This document shows positions 16,002 through 24,599 of a DNA stretch of 64,000 bases, piece after piece (position 1 is the stretch's first letter; every line of letters starts with the position of its first letter). The notes under the pieces were generated by a model that saw only the letters and a list, made by a program, of their open reading frames with translations, searched no databases and had not been told where the DNA came from. A program made the translations under genes and the position numbers. Origin of the DNA: Clostridia bacterium (GTDB taxonomy: Bacteria; Bacillota; Clostridia; Oscillospirales; CAG-272); the NCBI GenBank assembly GCA_017428635.1, contig JAFRQK010000035.1:1-64000 (forward strand), written 5' to 3'.

Positions 16002-18287
16002 ATGGCAAGAAAAGTATTATCTTTGTTTATATCGTTGTTATTTATGCTGTCTGCGGCGCACGCCGTTCTCGGAGACGGCGCCGCGGCGTCCTTTTCGGAC
16101 GTCGACCCGAACGCATGGTATGCGGAATACGTAGAAGACGTATGCAGCCTCGGGATAATGACCGGCAAAGGCGGAGGAAAATTTGACCCCGAAGGCAACG
16201 TGACCCGCGCGGAGTTCGTGACTGTTCTCAAACGGATCTCCGGCGACGCGGACGAAGTCGGCGCGTCGTCGTTTTCCGACGTTGCCGGTACGGACTGGTT
16301 TTATCCGTACGTGATCTGGGCGGCTGACAAGGGGATCGTGACGGGATACCCCGGCGGCGCGTTTTTGCCGAACGCGCGGATCCTTCGCTCGGAGATGGCG
16401 GCGATACTCGCCCGCTATATCCGGCTCACGGGATGCCGCGTCACGGAAGACCCCGACGCGGTCGCGAGTTTTCCCGACGTGCCTGCCGACGCGTGGTACG
16501 CCGCGGATCTTGAGGTGATGAGGACGACCGGACTTCTGAGGGGCGACGCCGCGGGGCGTTTCCTGCCGGGCAATACCGCAACGCGCGCGGAAGCTGCGAC
16601 GCTGTTCAAACGGTTTTACGATATGATCTCCGCGGAGGACCCGTACGAGAAACTGCTCGGCACGGTGCGCCTTGAAACAGAGACCGGACGCGACGTCGAG
16701 TCGAAAGAAGTGTATATAGGCACCTCGTTTTCGCTGACCGCGCCCGACGGACGCGAGATAGCCTACGACGAGATCAGTATCAGGGGACGCGGACAAGCGA
16801 GCTGGGGGCTCGAGAAAAAGCCATATAAGCTGAAGTTCCCCGAAAAGGTATGTCTTATGGACGAGAACGGAAGCGGGACGAAGGCGAAAGACTGGACGCT
16901 TATCCCCTGCCACTCGGACAAGAGCCTGATCAGGAATTATCTCGGATTCAAACTGGCGGGGACGCTTGACGGGATCGAGTGGACGCCGTATGGAGAACTC
17001 GTCCACGTATATCTCAACGGCGAGTACAGAGGCGTTTATCTTCTGTCGGAGCACGTCGAGGTCGCGAAGGGCAGAGTCGACATCAAGGACGGAACGAAGG
17101 ACAATATCGGTTTCCTCATCGAGTACGACTCGTGGGCGACGGGAGAGTACAATACCGACTTTTTCTCCGTCGCGGGGATCAAATACTCGGTGCAGAGCGA
17201 TTTCGGAAACGTCGACCAGGTGATCGCGATGAAGTGCCACCTGGAGACGGTATACAACGCCGTGCTGGAGGGAGACCTTGAGAAGGTCGAACAGTACGTC
17301 GATCTGGCGTCGGCTGTCGATATATACCTTATCAACGAGATATACAGAAACAACGACGTCGACTGGTCGTCGTTCTTCATGTATTTCAAGGAGCCGCAGG
17401 GAAAACTCTATTTCGGTCCCGTATGGGATCTGAATCTCGCATTCGGCAACTCGTCCGAGCAGACGTCGACGTCGGGTCTCGCCGTCGGTCATATCATCTC
17501 GACGTCGGGCAAGTACAAGGGCGTCAGGAACACTTGGCTGGCCGCGTTCCTGTCCAACGACTGGTTCCGCCGGATGGCGGCGGAAAGATGGGAACAGATC
17601 AGGGACACCCTGAAAGAGACCGCCTCGGAACAAATCGCCTTCGTCAAGTCGAGGATCGGGGATCTTGAGAAAAACTTCGAGGTCTGGGACATCCTGAACG
17701 TGGCGCTCGGGCAGGAGCCCGAGGCGACTCTCCGCTGCAATTCATGTCTTGAAAACGTCGAATACGTCGAGAACTGGCTGAAGGCGAGGATCGAATGGCT
17801 CGACGGATACTATTTGTCGCCCGCGTTCGGCGCGGACTATCCCGCCGACAAGACGAAGAACGGCTCCGCCGCGATCGGCAACACCGTGCCCGTCGGAACG
17901 CACGACGCGTGGGTGATCCCCGACTGGTTCGGAGGAGACAAGCAGGTACAGTTCATCGTCGACAACATTGAGGAGTTGTGCGGCATTACGCGCGGACGCA
18001 TCGAGGTCCGGCTCGGCGGTTACGCGACGATGACGCAGAAAAACGTCAGCAAGGTGCTCGTTGAGGAGTGCCTGAAATACGATCCCGCGAAATACGAAGT
18101 GTTCTTCGACGATGACGAATTTGAGGATGCGAGGGAACAGTACCACGGACTCGGGAACGGCCAGTCGATAATCTTCGAGTTCAGAACAGGCGTCAGGGAC
18201 CTTGAGACCGGAGAAGAGTCGACGATGGTGAAAGTCAAATACACTTTTGTTAAAGACCTGTCCCTAAACGAAAAGTTCGGAGAATAA
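16002..18287 (+). CDS. SLH-anchored CotH kinase family surface protein
   Basis: A 761-residue exported protein. After a signal peptide (VLSLFISLLFMLSAAHAV) come three SLH repeats (about residues 30-210, each with WYAEYVEDVCSLG / WFYPYVIWAADKG / WYAADLEVMRTTG), then a CotH domain (about 225-600): RGRGQASWGLEKKPYKLKF, HSDKSLIRNYLGFKLA, and FGPVWDLNLAFGN with the metal-binding Asp. CotH proteins of spore coats are atypical protein kinases. The last ~150 residues are an unclassified beta-rich region. The ATG at 16002 has GGAGG upstream; an open frame reaching back to 15918 is not needed. No coat genes are nearby, so it is more likely an S-layer enzyme or adhesin than a spore protein. Confidence 0.85.
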   Translation: MARKVLSLFISLLFMLSAAHAVLGDGAAASFSDVDPNAWYAEYVEDVCSLGIMTGKGGGKFDPEGNVTRAEFVTVLKRISGDADEVGASSFSDVAGTDWFYPYVIWAADKGIVTGYPGGAFLPNARILRSEMAAILARYIRLTGCRVTEDPDAVASFPDVPADAWYAADLEVMRTTGLLRGDAAGRFLPGNTATRAEAATLFKRFYDMISAEDPYEKLLGTVRLETETGRDVESKEVYIGTSFSLTAPDGREIAYDEISIRGRGQASWGLEKKPYKLKFPEKVCLMDENGSGTKAKDWTLIPCHSDKSLIRNYLGFKLAGTLDGIEWTPYGELVHVYLNGEYRGVYLLSEHVEVAKGRVDIKDGTKDNIGFLIEYDSWATGEYNTDFFSVAGIKYSVQSDFGNVDQVIAMKCHLETVYNAVLEGDLEKVEQYVDLASAVDIYLINEIYRNNDVDWSSFFMYFKEPQGKLYFGPVWDLNLAFGNSSEQTSTSGLAVGHIISTSGKYKGVRNTWLAAFLSNDWFRRMAAERWEQIRDTLKETASEQIAFVKSRIGDLEKNFEVWDILNVALGQEPEATLRCNSCLENVEYVENWLKARIEWLDGYYLSPAFGADYPADKTKNGSAAIGNTVPVGTHDAWVIPDWFGGDKQVQFIVDNIEELCGITRGRIEVRLGGYATMTQKNVSKVLVEECLKYDPAKYEVFFDDDEFEDAREQYHGLGNGQSIIFEFRTGVRDLETGEESTMVKVKYTFVKDLSLNEKFGE

Positions 18288-18293
18288 AAAAAA

Positions 18294-18337
18294 GACCGTC
18301 CCGGTCGGCGTCACCGACCGGGACGGGTTTTTGCGTT
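18294..18337. terminator. Rho-independent terminator after the CotH gene
   Basis: ACCGTCCCGGTCGG-CGTCA-CCGACCGGGACGG, a 13-14 bp stem followed by TTTTTGCGTTTT. The A-rich stretch on its left makes it usable for the convergent minus-strand gene as well. Confidence 0.92.
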
Positions 18338-18898
18338 TTACCAAATAGGATTTCCGTCTTTATCAAAGATAGGAAGCGGTTCGAGATATATCAGATCGTC
18401 CCTGTTCCGTGCGTCGCCCTCGGCGAGGATCGCCATTTTGCCGACGATGTTTCCTCCTGCTTCCTTTACGAGGTGTTCGAGCGCGGCGAGGCTCTTGCCG
18501 GTCGAAATGACGTCGTCGACGATCAGGATCCTCTTGCCCTTCATCTCGTCCGCGTCCGCCCGGTCGAGGTAGAGTTTCTGATCGCCGTCAGTCGTGATGG
18601 AGCGGACGTCGACTTCAAAGACCTCCTGCATATAGAGTTTCGCTTTCTTTCTCGCGATGAAATATTTGCGGTTGCCCATCAGACGCGCCATCTCGTGAGC
18701 GAGCGGGATGCCCTTCGCCTCGGCGGTGATTATGTAGTCGTGCTCCGGAGCGCGCTCGATGAGCGCCTTCGCGGCGGCCGTGGTGAGTTCGGGATCGCCG
18801 AAGATCACGAACGCGCCGATGTACAGATCCTCGTTCAGCGGGCAAAGGGGAAGAGCGCGCTCGCAGCCCGCAATGTTCATTTTATAAGATTTTTTCAT
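18338..18898 (-). CDS. Type I phosphoribosyltransferase (adenine-PRT-like)
   Basis: A 186-residue protein with the PRPP-binding signature ILIVDDVISTGKSL at about residues 123-136 and TAEAKGIPLAHEMARLMG, which resembles adenine/xanthine phosphoribosyltransferases. These make a nucleotide from a free base and PRPP. The base specificity cannot be read from the sequence. AAGGAGA precedes the start. It lies 11 bases downstream of pheT and is probably read from the pheST promoter, an unexpected partner for a tRNA synthetase. Confidence 0.75.
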   Translation of the reverse strand: MKKSYKMNIAGCERALPLCPLNEDLYIGAFVIFGDPELTTAAAKALIERAPEHDYIITAEAKGIPLAHEMARLMGNRKYFIARKKAKLYMQEVFEVDVRSITTDGDQKLYLDRADADEMKGKRILIVDDVISTGKSLAALEHLVKEAGGNIVGKMAILAEGDARNRDDLIYLEPLPIFDKDGNPIW

Positions 18899-18909
18899 TT
18901 TTCGTCTCC

Positions 18910-21348
18910 TTATTTCGATCTGACCTCTGCGCCCAACACGTGAGCGATCTTGCGCATCACGGAGTCCGCGACGCTCTCGATCTCGGCGCCTGTCAGAGTT
19001 TTTTCGTTCGATCCTATGACGAGTCTGACCGTGACTGACTTCTTTCCGTCCGGTATCTGACGTCCCCTGTATTCGTCGACGAAGAGAACGTCTTTCAGGA
19101 GCGATCCCTCCGCTCCCTTTCCGAGGATCGCAGACTTCATATCATCCCACTTGACGGAGCCGTCGACGAGGAACGAGATGTCGAAGGTGTTCTCCGGAAA
19201 TTCGGAGATATGCTCGTAGCAATTCGTTCTCGATCTGAAGGGGACGAGAGAGTCGAGATCGATCTCTGCGAGAGCCGCGGTCAGTACCTTGATGCCGCAT
19301 CCCTGCGCCGCTTTCCTCGAGATCAGTCCGAGGTCGCCGATCTTCTTCCCGCCGAGGCATATATTCAGCCACGCGGCGTCATCGGCCCAGTACGGCTTCT
19401 CGATGCGCTCAAAGGCGAGGGGCTCCTGGTGAGTGTATCTCGGCATCGAACCGATGATACCCTTCGCCTGTCTGAACAATTCCTCGGCTTTCTCCGGACT
19501 TCCCGCGACGGCGAACCCGAGACGCCTTTCCTGACGCGGGAGCTCCTCGTTCGGATAGACCGACGTGTAGTCGCGATCGATGAAGACCTTCGCCTCCTCG
19601 AAGATGCCGAAGGAATCGTAGTTGTGTTCGTTCTTCACTATGGCGCGGCAGATATTCGGGATCATGGACGAGCGCAGGTACTTCTCCTCCGGAGACGGAG
19701 GGGTCGAGAGCGCGAGCACGCCGTCGGCGGACGGGAGAGTCGCGTCAACAAACTCTTCGCTCATCCACGGATAGGTGAATATCTCCTGCATATCGCATCT
19801 GAAAGCGAGGTATTCCTTGACTTTTCTGACGAGATCCTCGTCCAGCTGGTTGATCGCTCCCTCGAAGGAAGCGGTGATCGTCGTTGCCTCGAAGTTGTCG
19901 TAGCCGTACATACGGGCGACCTCTTCCATGATGTCGGCTTTTATGCCGACGTCGCCCGTGGAACGCCAGGTCGGAACGACGACGTGCATCTCGTCGTCCG
20001 AGTACGAGACCTCGAAGCCCATGATTCCGAGTTTGCGCTCGACGATCTCTTTCGGGATCCTCATGCCGAGACGGCGGTCGAGCCATTCGAGCGGAACGTC
20101 GATCTCTTTTCTCTCAAGATGCTCAGGATAGCAGTCCGTGAACGCCGTGACTTTCATGTCGGGGTAAAGTTCTTTGAATAATTTCAACGCGAGGGAAAGC
20201 GCCTGATCGCATCTCTCGGGATCTATCGCTTTCTCGTATCTCGCCGAGGATTCCGTTCTGTTGTCGTATCGGATCGCCGTGCGGCGGACCCCCCGGGCGT
20301 CGAAGTTTGCGACCTCGAGGATCACGTCCTTCGTGTCGGGAAGCACGGAGTCCTTAGCTCCTCCCATGACTCCTGCGAGCGCGACTGCTTCTTGTTCGTC
20401 GGCGATGACGAGGTCGTCGGCAGTGAGCTTCAGTTCCTTATCGTTGAGGAGCCTGAGAGTTTCTCCGTCCTTCGCCCTTCTGACCTCGATGTGACCCTTT
20501 ATCATGTCGGCGTCGAAAACGTGAGTCGGCTGACCGACCGCGAGCATTACGTAGTTCGTCACGTCGACGAGGGCGTTGATCGGACGGAGCCCCACCTTCC
20601 AGAGGCGGCTCCTCATCTCGAACGGGGCGTCCTTGACGCACAGCCCTTCGATCCTGCTTCCGATGTATCTCGGGCATCGCTTCGTATCAAGTATACGGAC
20701 GTCGAAGGGGGTCTCTGTCTCGGGAACGCAGGCGGGGATCGGCTTCAGGGGCAGATCGTAGAGCGCCGCAAGTTCGCGCGCTATGCCGTAGTGGCCCCAG
20801 AGGTCGGGACGATTGGTCATCGATTTGTTGTCTATCTCAAGGATGTAGTCGTCAAGTCCGAGGGCTAGAGAGAGAGGAGTGCCCGCGGCAGCGTCGAAGG
20901 AGGAGAGATCCATTATCTCGTGCTCCTCTGCCGCCGGAAACAGTCCGTCCATGCCGACCTCGACCGACGCGCAGATCATTCCGAAGGACTCCGCTCCGCG
21001 GAGCGTCGCGTTCTTGATCTCGACGGGTTCGCCTTCCCCGTGCCATCGCACGAAAGCGCCCGGGGTCGCGACGACGACTTTCATCCCGGCCTCGAGGTTG
21101 CTCCCTCCGCAGACGATATCCTTTATCTCACTGCCGATATCCACTCGGCAGATACGGAGTTTGTCGGCGTTCGGATGCGGGAGGACTTCCTCGATCACGC
21201 CTACGATCATTCCGTCATAGCGGCGCGCGAGTTCCTCCATGCCCTCGACCTCGACGGTAGACATTGTGAGATCGTAAGCGAGGCGCTTCAGGTCGAGCTC
21301 TGCGGGGAGATCGACGAAATCTTTTATCCAGTTGAGTGATAGCTTCAT
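18910..21348 (-). CDS. pheT: Phenylalanyl-tRNA synthetase beta subunit
   Basis: An 812-residue beta subunit. The order of domains is standard: a tRNA-binding OB fold near the N-terminus (GMIVGVIEEVLPHPNADKLRICRVDIG region, about 45-155), the B3/B4 editing domain with RPINALVDVTNYVM (about 265), the B5 fold (about 410-475), the synthetase-like core, and the C-terminal ferredoxin-like anticodon-binding domain (FPENTFDISFLVD onward). It forms the alpha2-beta2 enzyme with PheS and edits Tyr-tRNA(Phe). Follows pheS by 15 bases. Confidence 0.96.
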   Translation of the reverse strand: MKLSLNWIKDFVDLPAELDLKRLAYDLTMSTVEVEGMEELARRYDGMIVGVIEEVLPHPNADKLRICRVDIGSEIKDIVCGGSNLEAGMKVVVATPGAFVRWHGEGEPVEIKNATLRGAESFGMICASVEVGMDGLFPAAEEHEIMDLSSFDAAAGTPLSLALGLDDYILEIDNKSMTNRPDLWGHYGIARELAALYDLPLKPIPACVPETETPFDVRILDTKRCPRYIGSRIEGLCVKDAPFEMRSRLWKVGLRPINALVDVTNYVMLAVGQPTHVFDADMIKGHIEVRRAKDGETLRLLNDKELKLTADDLVIADEQEAVALAGVMGGAKDSVLPDTKDVILEVANFDARGVRRTAIRYDNRTESSARYEKAIDPERCDQALSLALKLFKELYPDMKVTAFTDCYPEHLERKEIDVPLEWLDRRLGMRIPKEIVERKLGIMGFEVSYSDDEMHVVVPTWRSTGDVGIKADIMEEVARMYGYDNFEATTITASFEGAINQLDEDLVRKVKEYLAFRCDMQEIFTYPWMSEEFVDATLPSADGVLALSTPPSPEEKYLRSSMIPNICRAIVKNEHNYDSFGIFEEAKVFIDRDYTSVYPNEELPRQERRLGFAVAGSPEKAEELFRQAKGIIGSMPRYTHQEPLAFERIEKPYWADDAAWLNICLGGKKIGDLGLISRKAAQGCGIKVLTAALAEIDLDSLVPFRSRTNCYEHISEFPENTFDISFLVDGSVKWDDMKSAILGKGAEGSLLKDVLFVDEYRGRQIPDGKKSVTVRLVIGSNEKTLTGAEIESVADSVMRKIAHVLGAEVRSK

Positions 21349-21363
21349 CGTTTCATCCTCCTC

Positions 21364-22395
21364 TCAGCAGAACTGTTTCAGGAATTTGAGGTCGGTGCTG
21401 TGGAACAGTCTGACGTCGTCGATGCCGTAGCGCATCATGACGAGACGGTCGAGACCGACGTTTACGTAAAAACCGGTGTACTCGTCGGGATCGAGCCCCG
21501 CTGCGCGGAGCACGTTCGGATGCGGGGTGCCGCCGGGCATTATCTCGATCCAACCCACGTGTTTGCAGACGCTGCAGCCTTGCCCGCCGCAGATCTGGCA
21601 TCCCATATCTATCTCGAATCCGGGCTCGACGAAGGGAAAGAAGCCCGCTCTCATTCTGACCGGAACGTCTTTGCCGAACACCTTTGAAAGGATCGATTTT
21701 ATCATGACCTTCCCGGCAGTAAAAGTGAATTCTTTATCGACGACCAGAGCCTCATACTGGAAGAATGCGCGCTCGTGGTGGCTGTCCGTCGTTTCGTTCC
21801 TGTAGACCCTTCCGGGATAGACGAAGCGGTAGGGCGGTTTGTGGGTCTGCATATAGCGAACGCTGTCGCCTGTCAGGTGAGGACGCAGGCAGAGCTTATC
21901 GGAAGCGGTCCCCGTGTCGTGACCCTCGATCCAGTAGGTATCCATGCTCTCCCTTGCGGGATGGTTCGGAGGAAAGTTGAGGTTGTCGAAGGCGTAGTAT
22001 TCGCTCGTTATCTCGGGGCCGCCGAATATCTCGAAGCCCATTGAACGGAAAGCGTCGTTGAGGTCGTAGCACATCTGCGTGATCGGGTGAAGTCCGCCGC
22101 TCCCCGGAGCGAAACCGGGCAAAGTATAGTCGAAGTCGGGCGATACGCCGAATGCCGCCTCCTCGGCTTCCTCTTTTTTCTTCTGCAGCATTTCCTCGAT
22201 CTCGGCTCTTACCTTGTTGGCAAACTGACCGATGACCGGTCTTTGTTCGGGAGAGAGATTTCCCATTCCGCGAAGTACGGCGGTAAGTTCTCCCTTCTTG
22301 CCCAGGTACTTGATCCTGAACGCTTCGAGGTCGACGCCCGCCTGTGAAAGCGCTTCCGTCGCCTCCGCGCGGATCTTTTCAAGAATTTCCTTCAT
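21364..22395 (-). CDS. pheS: Phenylalanyl-tRNA synthetase alpha subunit
   Basis: A 343-residue class II synthetase subunit carrying the active site. An N-terminal coiled coil is followed by motif 1 around HPITQMCYDLNDAFRSMGFE, motif 2 around RPYRFVYPGRVYRNETTDSHHERAFFQ and motif 3 near GLDRLVMMRYGIDDVR at the C-terminus. Two ATGs are adjacent (22398 and 22395); GGAGA favours the second. The T-box leader upstream makes expression depend on uncharged tRNA(Phe). Confidence 0.96.
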   Translation of the reverse strand: MKEILEKIRAEATEALSQAGVDLEAFRIKYLGKKGELTAVLRGMGNLSPEQRPVIGQFANKVRAEIEEMLQKKKEEAEEAAFGVSPDFDYTLPGFAPGSGGLHPITQMCYDLNDAFRSMGFEIFGGPEITSEYYAFDNLNFPPNHPARESMDTYWIEGHDTGTASDKLCLRPHLTGDSVRYMQTHKPPYRFVYPGRVYRNETTDSHHERAFFQYEALVVDKEFTFTAGKVMIKSILSKVFGKDVPVRMRAGFFPFVEPGFEIDMGCQICGGQGCSVCKHVGWIEIMPGGTPHPNVLRAAGLDPDEYTGFYVNVGLDRLVMMRYGIDDVRLFHSTDLKFLKQFC

Positions 22396-22434
22396 CATTG
22401 TCTCCTGTATCGTAAAAAAATAATTTCACCCGGT

Positions 22435-22462
22435 CAAAAAAGCCCCGTCCTCAACGGGACGG
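22435..22462 (-). terminator. T-box attenuator terminator
   Basis: AGCCCCGTCCCGTTGAGGACGGGGCT stem followed by TTTTTT on the minus strand. It forms when tRNA(Phe) is charged. Confidence 0.9.
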
Positions 22463-22667
22463 GGCTCAATGCTCCGCGGTACCACCCGAGTTCCGATTTT
22501 TCGATCGGCTCTCTTCATCGCTGTAACGGGCGACCCGCGCCGGCCTACTGTTTTCAACCGGCGTGCTCGGAAGTGAAATGCCGCGCCGGACCACGAAGCC
22601 CCTCCCAGCCGCGGGGGCTCTCTCTTTGCGTGCTTTTTCCGGCGAAGCCGTCTTCGTCTTCGCATCT
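22435..22667 (-). ncRNA. T-box riboswitch, tRNA-Phe specific, upstream of pheST
   Basis: On the minus strand the highly conserved T-box GGGTGGTACCGCG lies at about 22491-22477, where it would bind the tRNA acceptor end. Stem I begins at about 22627 (AGAGAGAGCC), and its specifier loop holds UUC (22577-22575) immediately before ACUUCCGAGC, the usual context of the specifier codon. UUC is a Phe codon and the next gene is pheS. The terminator hairpin AGCCCCGTCC/GGACGGGGCT with a U-tract ends at about 22435; the T-box sequence can pair with its 5' side as antiterminator. Confidence 0.93.
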
Positions 22668-22673
22668 TCGTTT

Positions 22674-22702
22674 ATTTTAACAGAAGATATTTGTCTTGTC
22701 AA
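22674..22702 (-). promoter_or_regulatory. pheS promoter
   Basis: TTGACA (22702-22697), 17-base spacer, TAAAAT (22679-22674). Its -35 box shares bases with the -35 of the divergent acyltransferase promoter. Confidence 0.85.
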
Positions 22703-22725
22703 GACCGCCGCGCGGGTGCTATAAT
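22696..22725 (+). promoter_or_regulatory. Promoter of the membrane acyltransferase gene
   Basis: TTGTCA (22696-22701), 18-base spacer, TATAAT (22720-22725), 28 bases ahead of the ATG at 22753. Confidence 0.75.
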
Positions 22726-22752
22726 ATCAATTGTAAAAAAGGGAGTGAGAAA

Positions 22753-23853
22753 ATGGCGAAAAAGGCGAAAAAGAAAAAAGAGCAGGCGACGGAAAGACTG
22801 TCCGTCGTCGGAGGGATCAATAAATACAGAGGCGTGATCATGGGCGCCGCCGCCCTTATGATCTTTCTGTTCCATCACTGGACGGTGATAATCCCGTCCC
22901 TTTTTCCGAACCATCCGACGCTCGGGGCGATCTCTCTTTTCGCCGTCACTCACGGCCACGCAGGGGTCGATATCTTCTTCCTTCTGTCCGGGATCGGTCT
23001 GGTCTGGGCGGCTGACAAGAGTTCGGTCGGACGGTTTTATCTCAGGCGGATAAAAAGGGTATATATCCCGTTTCTCATCTGCTACGCAGTCCTTTTCCTT
23101 CTCACGGGGCAGTCGTTTCTGCGGTGGCTTCAGCTCGTAAGCGGATATTCGTTCCTCTTTGAGAACATGTACTCCGTTCTGTGGTTCGTTCCCGCCGTTC
23201 TGATCTTCTATCTCTTGTTCCCGCTGTACAATTTTCTTCTCAAAAAACTGCGTTTTCCCGTCCTCGTCACCGCCGTCGCGATCGGGCTCTGGTATCTCGG
23301 GTCTCTTCTGCCGATCAGATACGACCTGTACGGCTTTTACAACAGGATCCCCGTGTTCCTGATCGGCGTGATGCTCGGGCGGCTCGAAAAAGACGGAAAA
23401 TTCCCCAAAACGAAACTTATTTACCTCGCGGGTCCCGTTCTGTTCGCCGCGGGCGTCGTGACGGCGCGCCTCGTCGAAAATCACGGCGTCCCCATGCTCG
23501 TTCCCGTCCCGAATTGCTTCGTCCCGACGCTCTGCCTCGGGATCGGGACCGTTCTCATCCTCGCTTTCATTCTCGATTTTCTGTACCGTTTCAGGATCGC
23601 CGGGAAGGTCGCCGATTTCGTTTGCGTCCCGTTTTCGTATCTCGGGAAAACATCCCTTGAGTTTTATCTCGTCCAGATGTTCACCGTCCGCGGGATCCTG
23701 TATTCCGACCGCGGGATCGTATCCGTGTCGACCGGATCGACGCTCGGGAACGATCTGTTGATCCTTCTCGCCGCCGTCGGTCTTTCGTTCGTCCTCTCGA
23801 CCGTCTCCGGTCTCGTCTGCAGGCTGATACCCGAGGGGAGGAAAAAGCCGTGA
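22753..23853 (+). CDS. Acyltransferase 3 family membrane protein
   Basis: A 366-residue polytopic protein with about ten membrane helices. It opens with a lysine-rich cytoplasmic tail, then LMIFLFHHWTVI, whose His is the probable catalytic residue of the AT3 family (usually an Arg/His pair in TM1), then GHAGVDIFFLLSGIGLVW and FYLRRIKRVYIPFLI, the family's signature loop. AT3 proteins O-acetylate extracellular sugars, peptidoglycan or lipids. The target here is unknown. GGGAGTGAG precedes the ATG. It overlaps the TraX-like gene by four bases (ATGA-type coupling, GTGA). Confidence 0.87.
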   Translation: MAKKAKKKKEQATERLSVVGGINKYRGVIMGAAALMIFLFHHWTVIIPSLFPNHPTLGAISLFAVTHGHAGVDIFFLLSGIGLVWAADKSSVGRFYLRRIKRVYIPFLICYAVLFLLTGQSFLRWLQLVSGYSFLFENMYSVLWFVPAVLIFYLLFPLYNFLLKKLRFPVLVTAVAIGLWYLGSLLPIRYDLYGFYNRIPVFLIGVMLGRLEKDGKFPKTKLIYLAGPVLFAAGVVTARLVENHGVPMLVPVPNCFVPTLCLGIGTVLILAFILDFLYRFRIAGKVADFVCVPFSYLGKTSLEFYLVQMFTVRGILYSDRGIVSVSTGSTLGNDLLILLAAVGLSFVLSTVSGLVCRLIPEGRKKP

Positions 23854-24599
23854 GCGGCGTGTCCCCGCGCGGTCTGTCCGCGAACGTTCTGAAGATCATC
23901 GCGGCGATCTCGATGACCGTCGATCACGTCGGCGTCCTTCTGTTTCCGAAGATCTACGTTCTGCGCATCGTCGGGCGTCTCGCGATGCCTCTTTTTGCCT
24001 GGTTCATAGCAGAGGGGATGATCAGGACGCGCTCGCCCGTCAGATACTTTCTGCGGGTCTTCACTCTCGCCGTCGTCTGTCAGATACCGTATATTCTAGT
24101 CGAGCGGGAGTTTTATCTCGGCATCCTCTTTACTTTTTCGTGTTCCATAGGGATAATGGCGATCGTCCGGATCCTTCTTTATTCGCCCGAAAAAGAAACG
24201 ACCCGGGAGGCCCGGGTCCTGTATGCGCTCGGCCTTTGCGCCGCCGTCGCGTTTGCGTATTTCCTTTGTAAGTACGTGAAGATCGACTACGGATTTTTGG
24301 GGATCCTTCTTCCCGTGAGCGCCTATCTGTTCCGCGGGAAAGGGGCGCGGACGGTATCGTTCACCGTCTGCCTTCTCGCGATGTGCGCCGTCCTCGTCCT
24401 CGGGGAGAACCCGTCGTCGTTTGCCGATATCCCGCGCATCGTCATGACGAAGGAGCCCGAGCCGTTCGCGCTTCTCGCGATCCCGCTGATCGCTCTGTAC
24501 TCCGGGTACCGCGGGAAACTCAGGATGAAATATTTCTTCTATATCTTCTATCCCGCGCACATGCTGATCATCTACGCTTTATCGCTTATTCTGAAGTAA
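23850..24599 (+). CDS. TraX family membrane protein
   Basis: A 249-residue membrane protein with about seven helices. The start LKIIAAISMTVDHVGVLLFP and GRLAMPLFAWFIAEGM are characteristic of TraX, the F-plasmid pilin N-acetyltransferase, whose chromosomal homologues are widespread in Firmicutes and resemble acyltransferase 3 proteins. The start is a GTG overlapping the stop of the preceding acyltransferase, so the two are coupled and may share an acetylation pathway. There are no conjugation genes nearby. The 3' end overlaps the convergent phosphoesterase by 14 bases. Confidence 0.85.
   Translation: MSGVSPRGLSANVLKIIAAISMTVDHVGVLLFPKIYVLRIVGRLAMPLFAWFIAEGMIRTRSPVRYFLRVFTLAVVCQIPYILVEREFYLGILFTFSCSIGIMAIVRILLYSPEKETTREARVLYALGLCAAVAFAYFLCKYVKIDYGFLGILLPVSAYLFRGKGARTVSFTVCLLAMCAVLVLGENPSSFADIPRIVMTKEPEPFALLAIPLIALYSGYRGKLRMKYFFYIFYPAHMLIIYALSLILK

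Noticed and set aside
16038-17633. Long minus-strand frame opposite the CotH gene
   Set aside because: Shadow frame: no ribosome site, Arg/Val/Asp-rich composition, no recognisable domain.
23850-24599. Evidence of a conjugative element because of the TraX-like gene
   Set aside because: No relaxase, coupling protein or pilus genes in the window; chromosomal TraX-like proteins are common.
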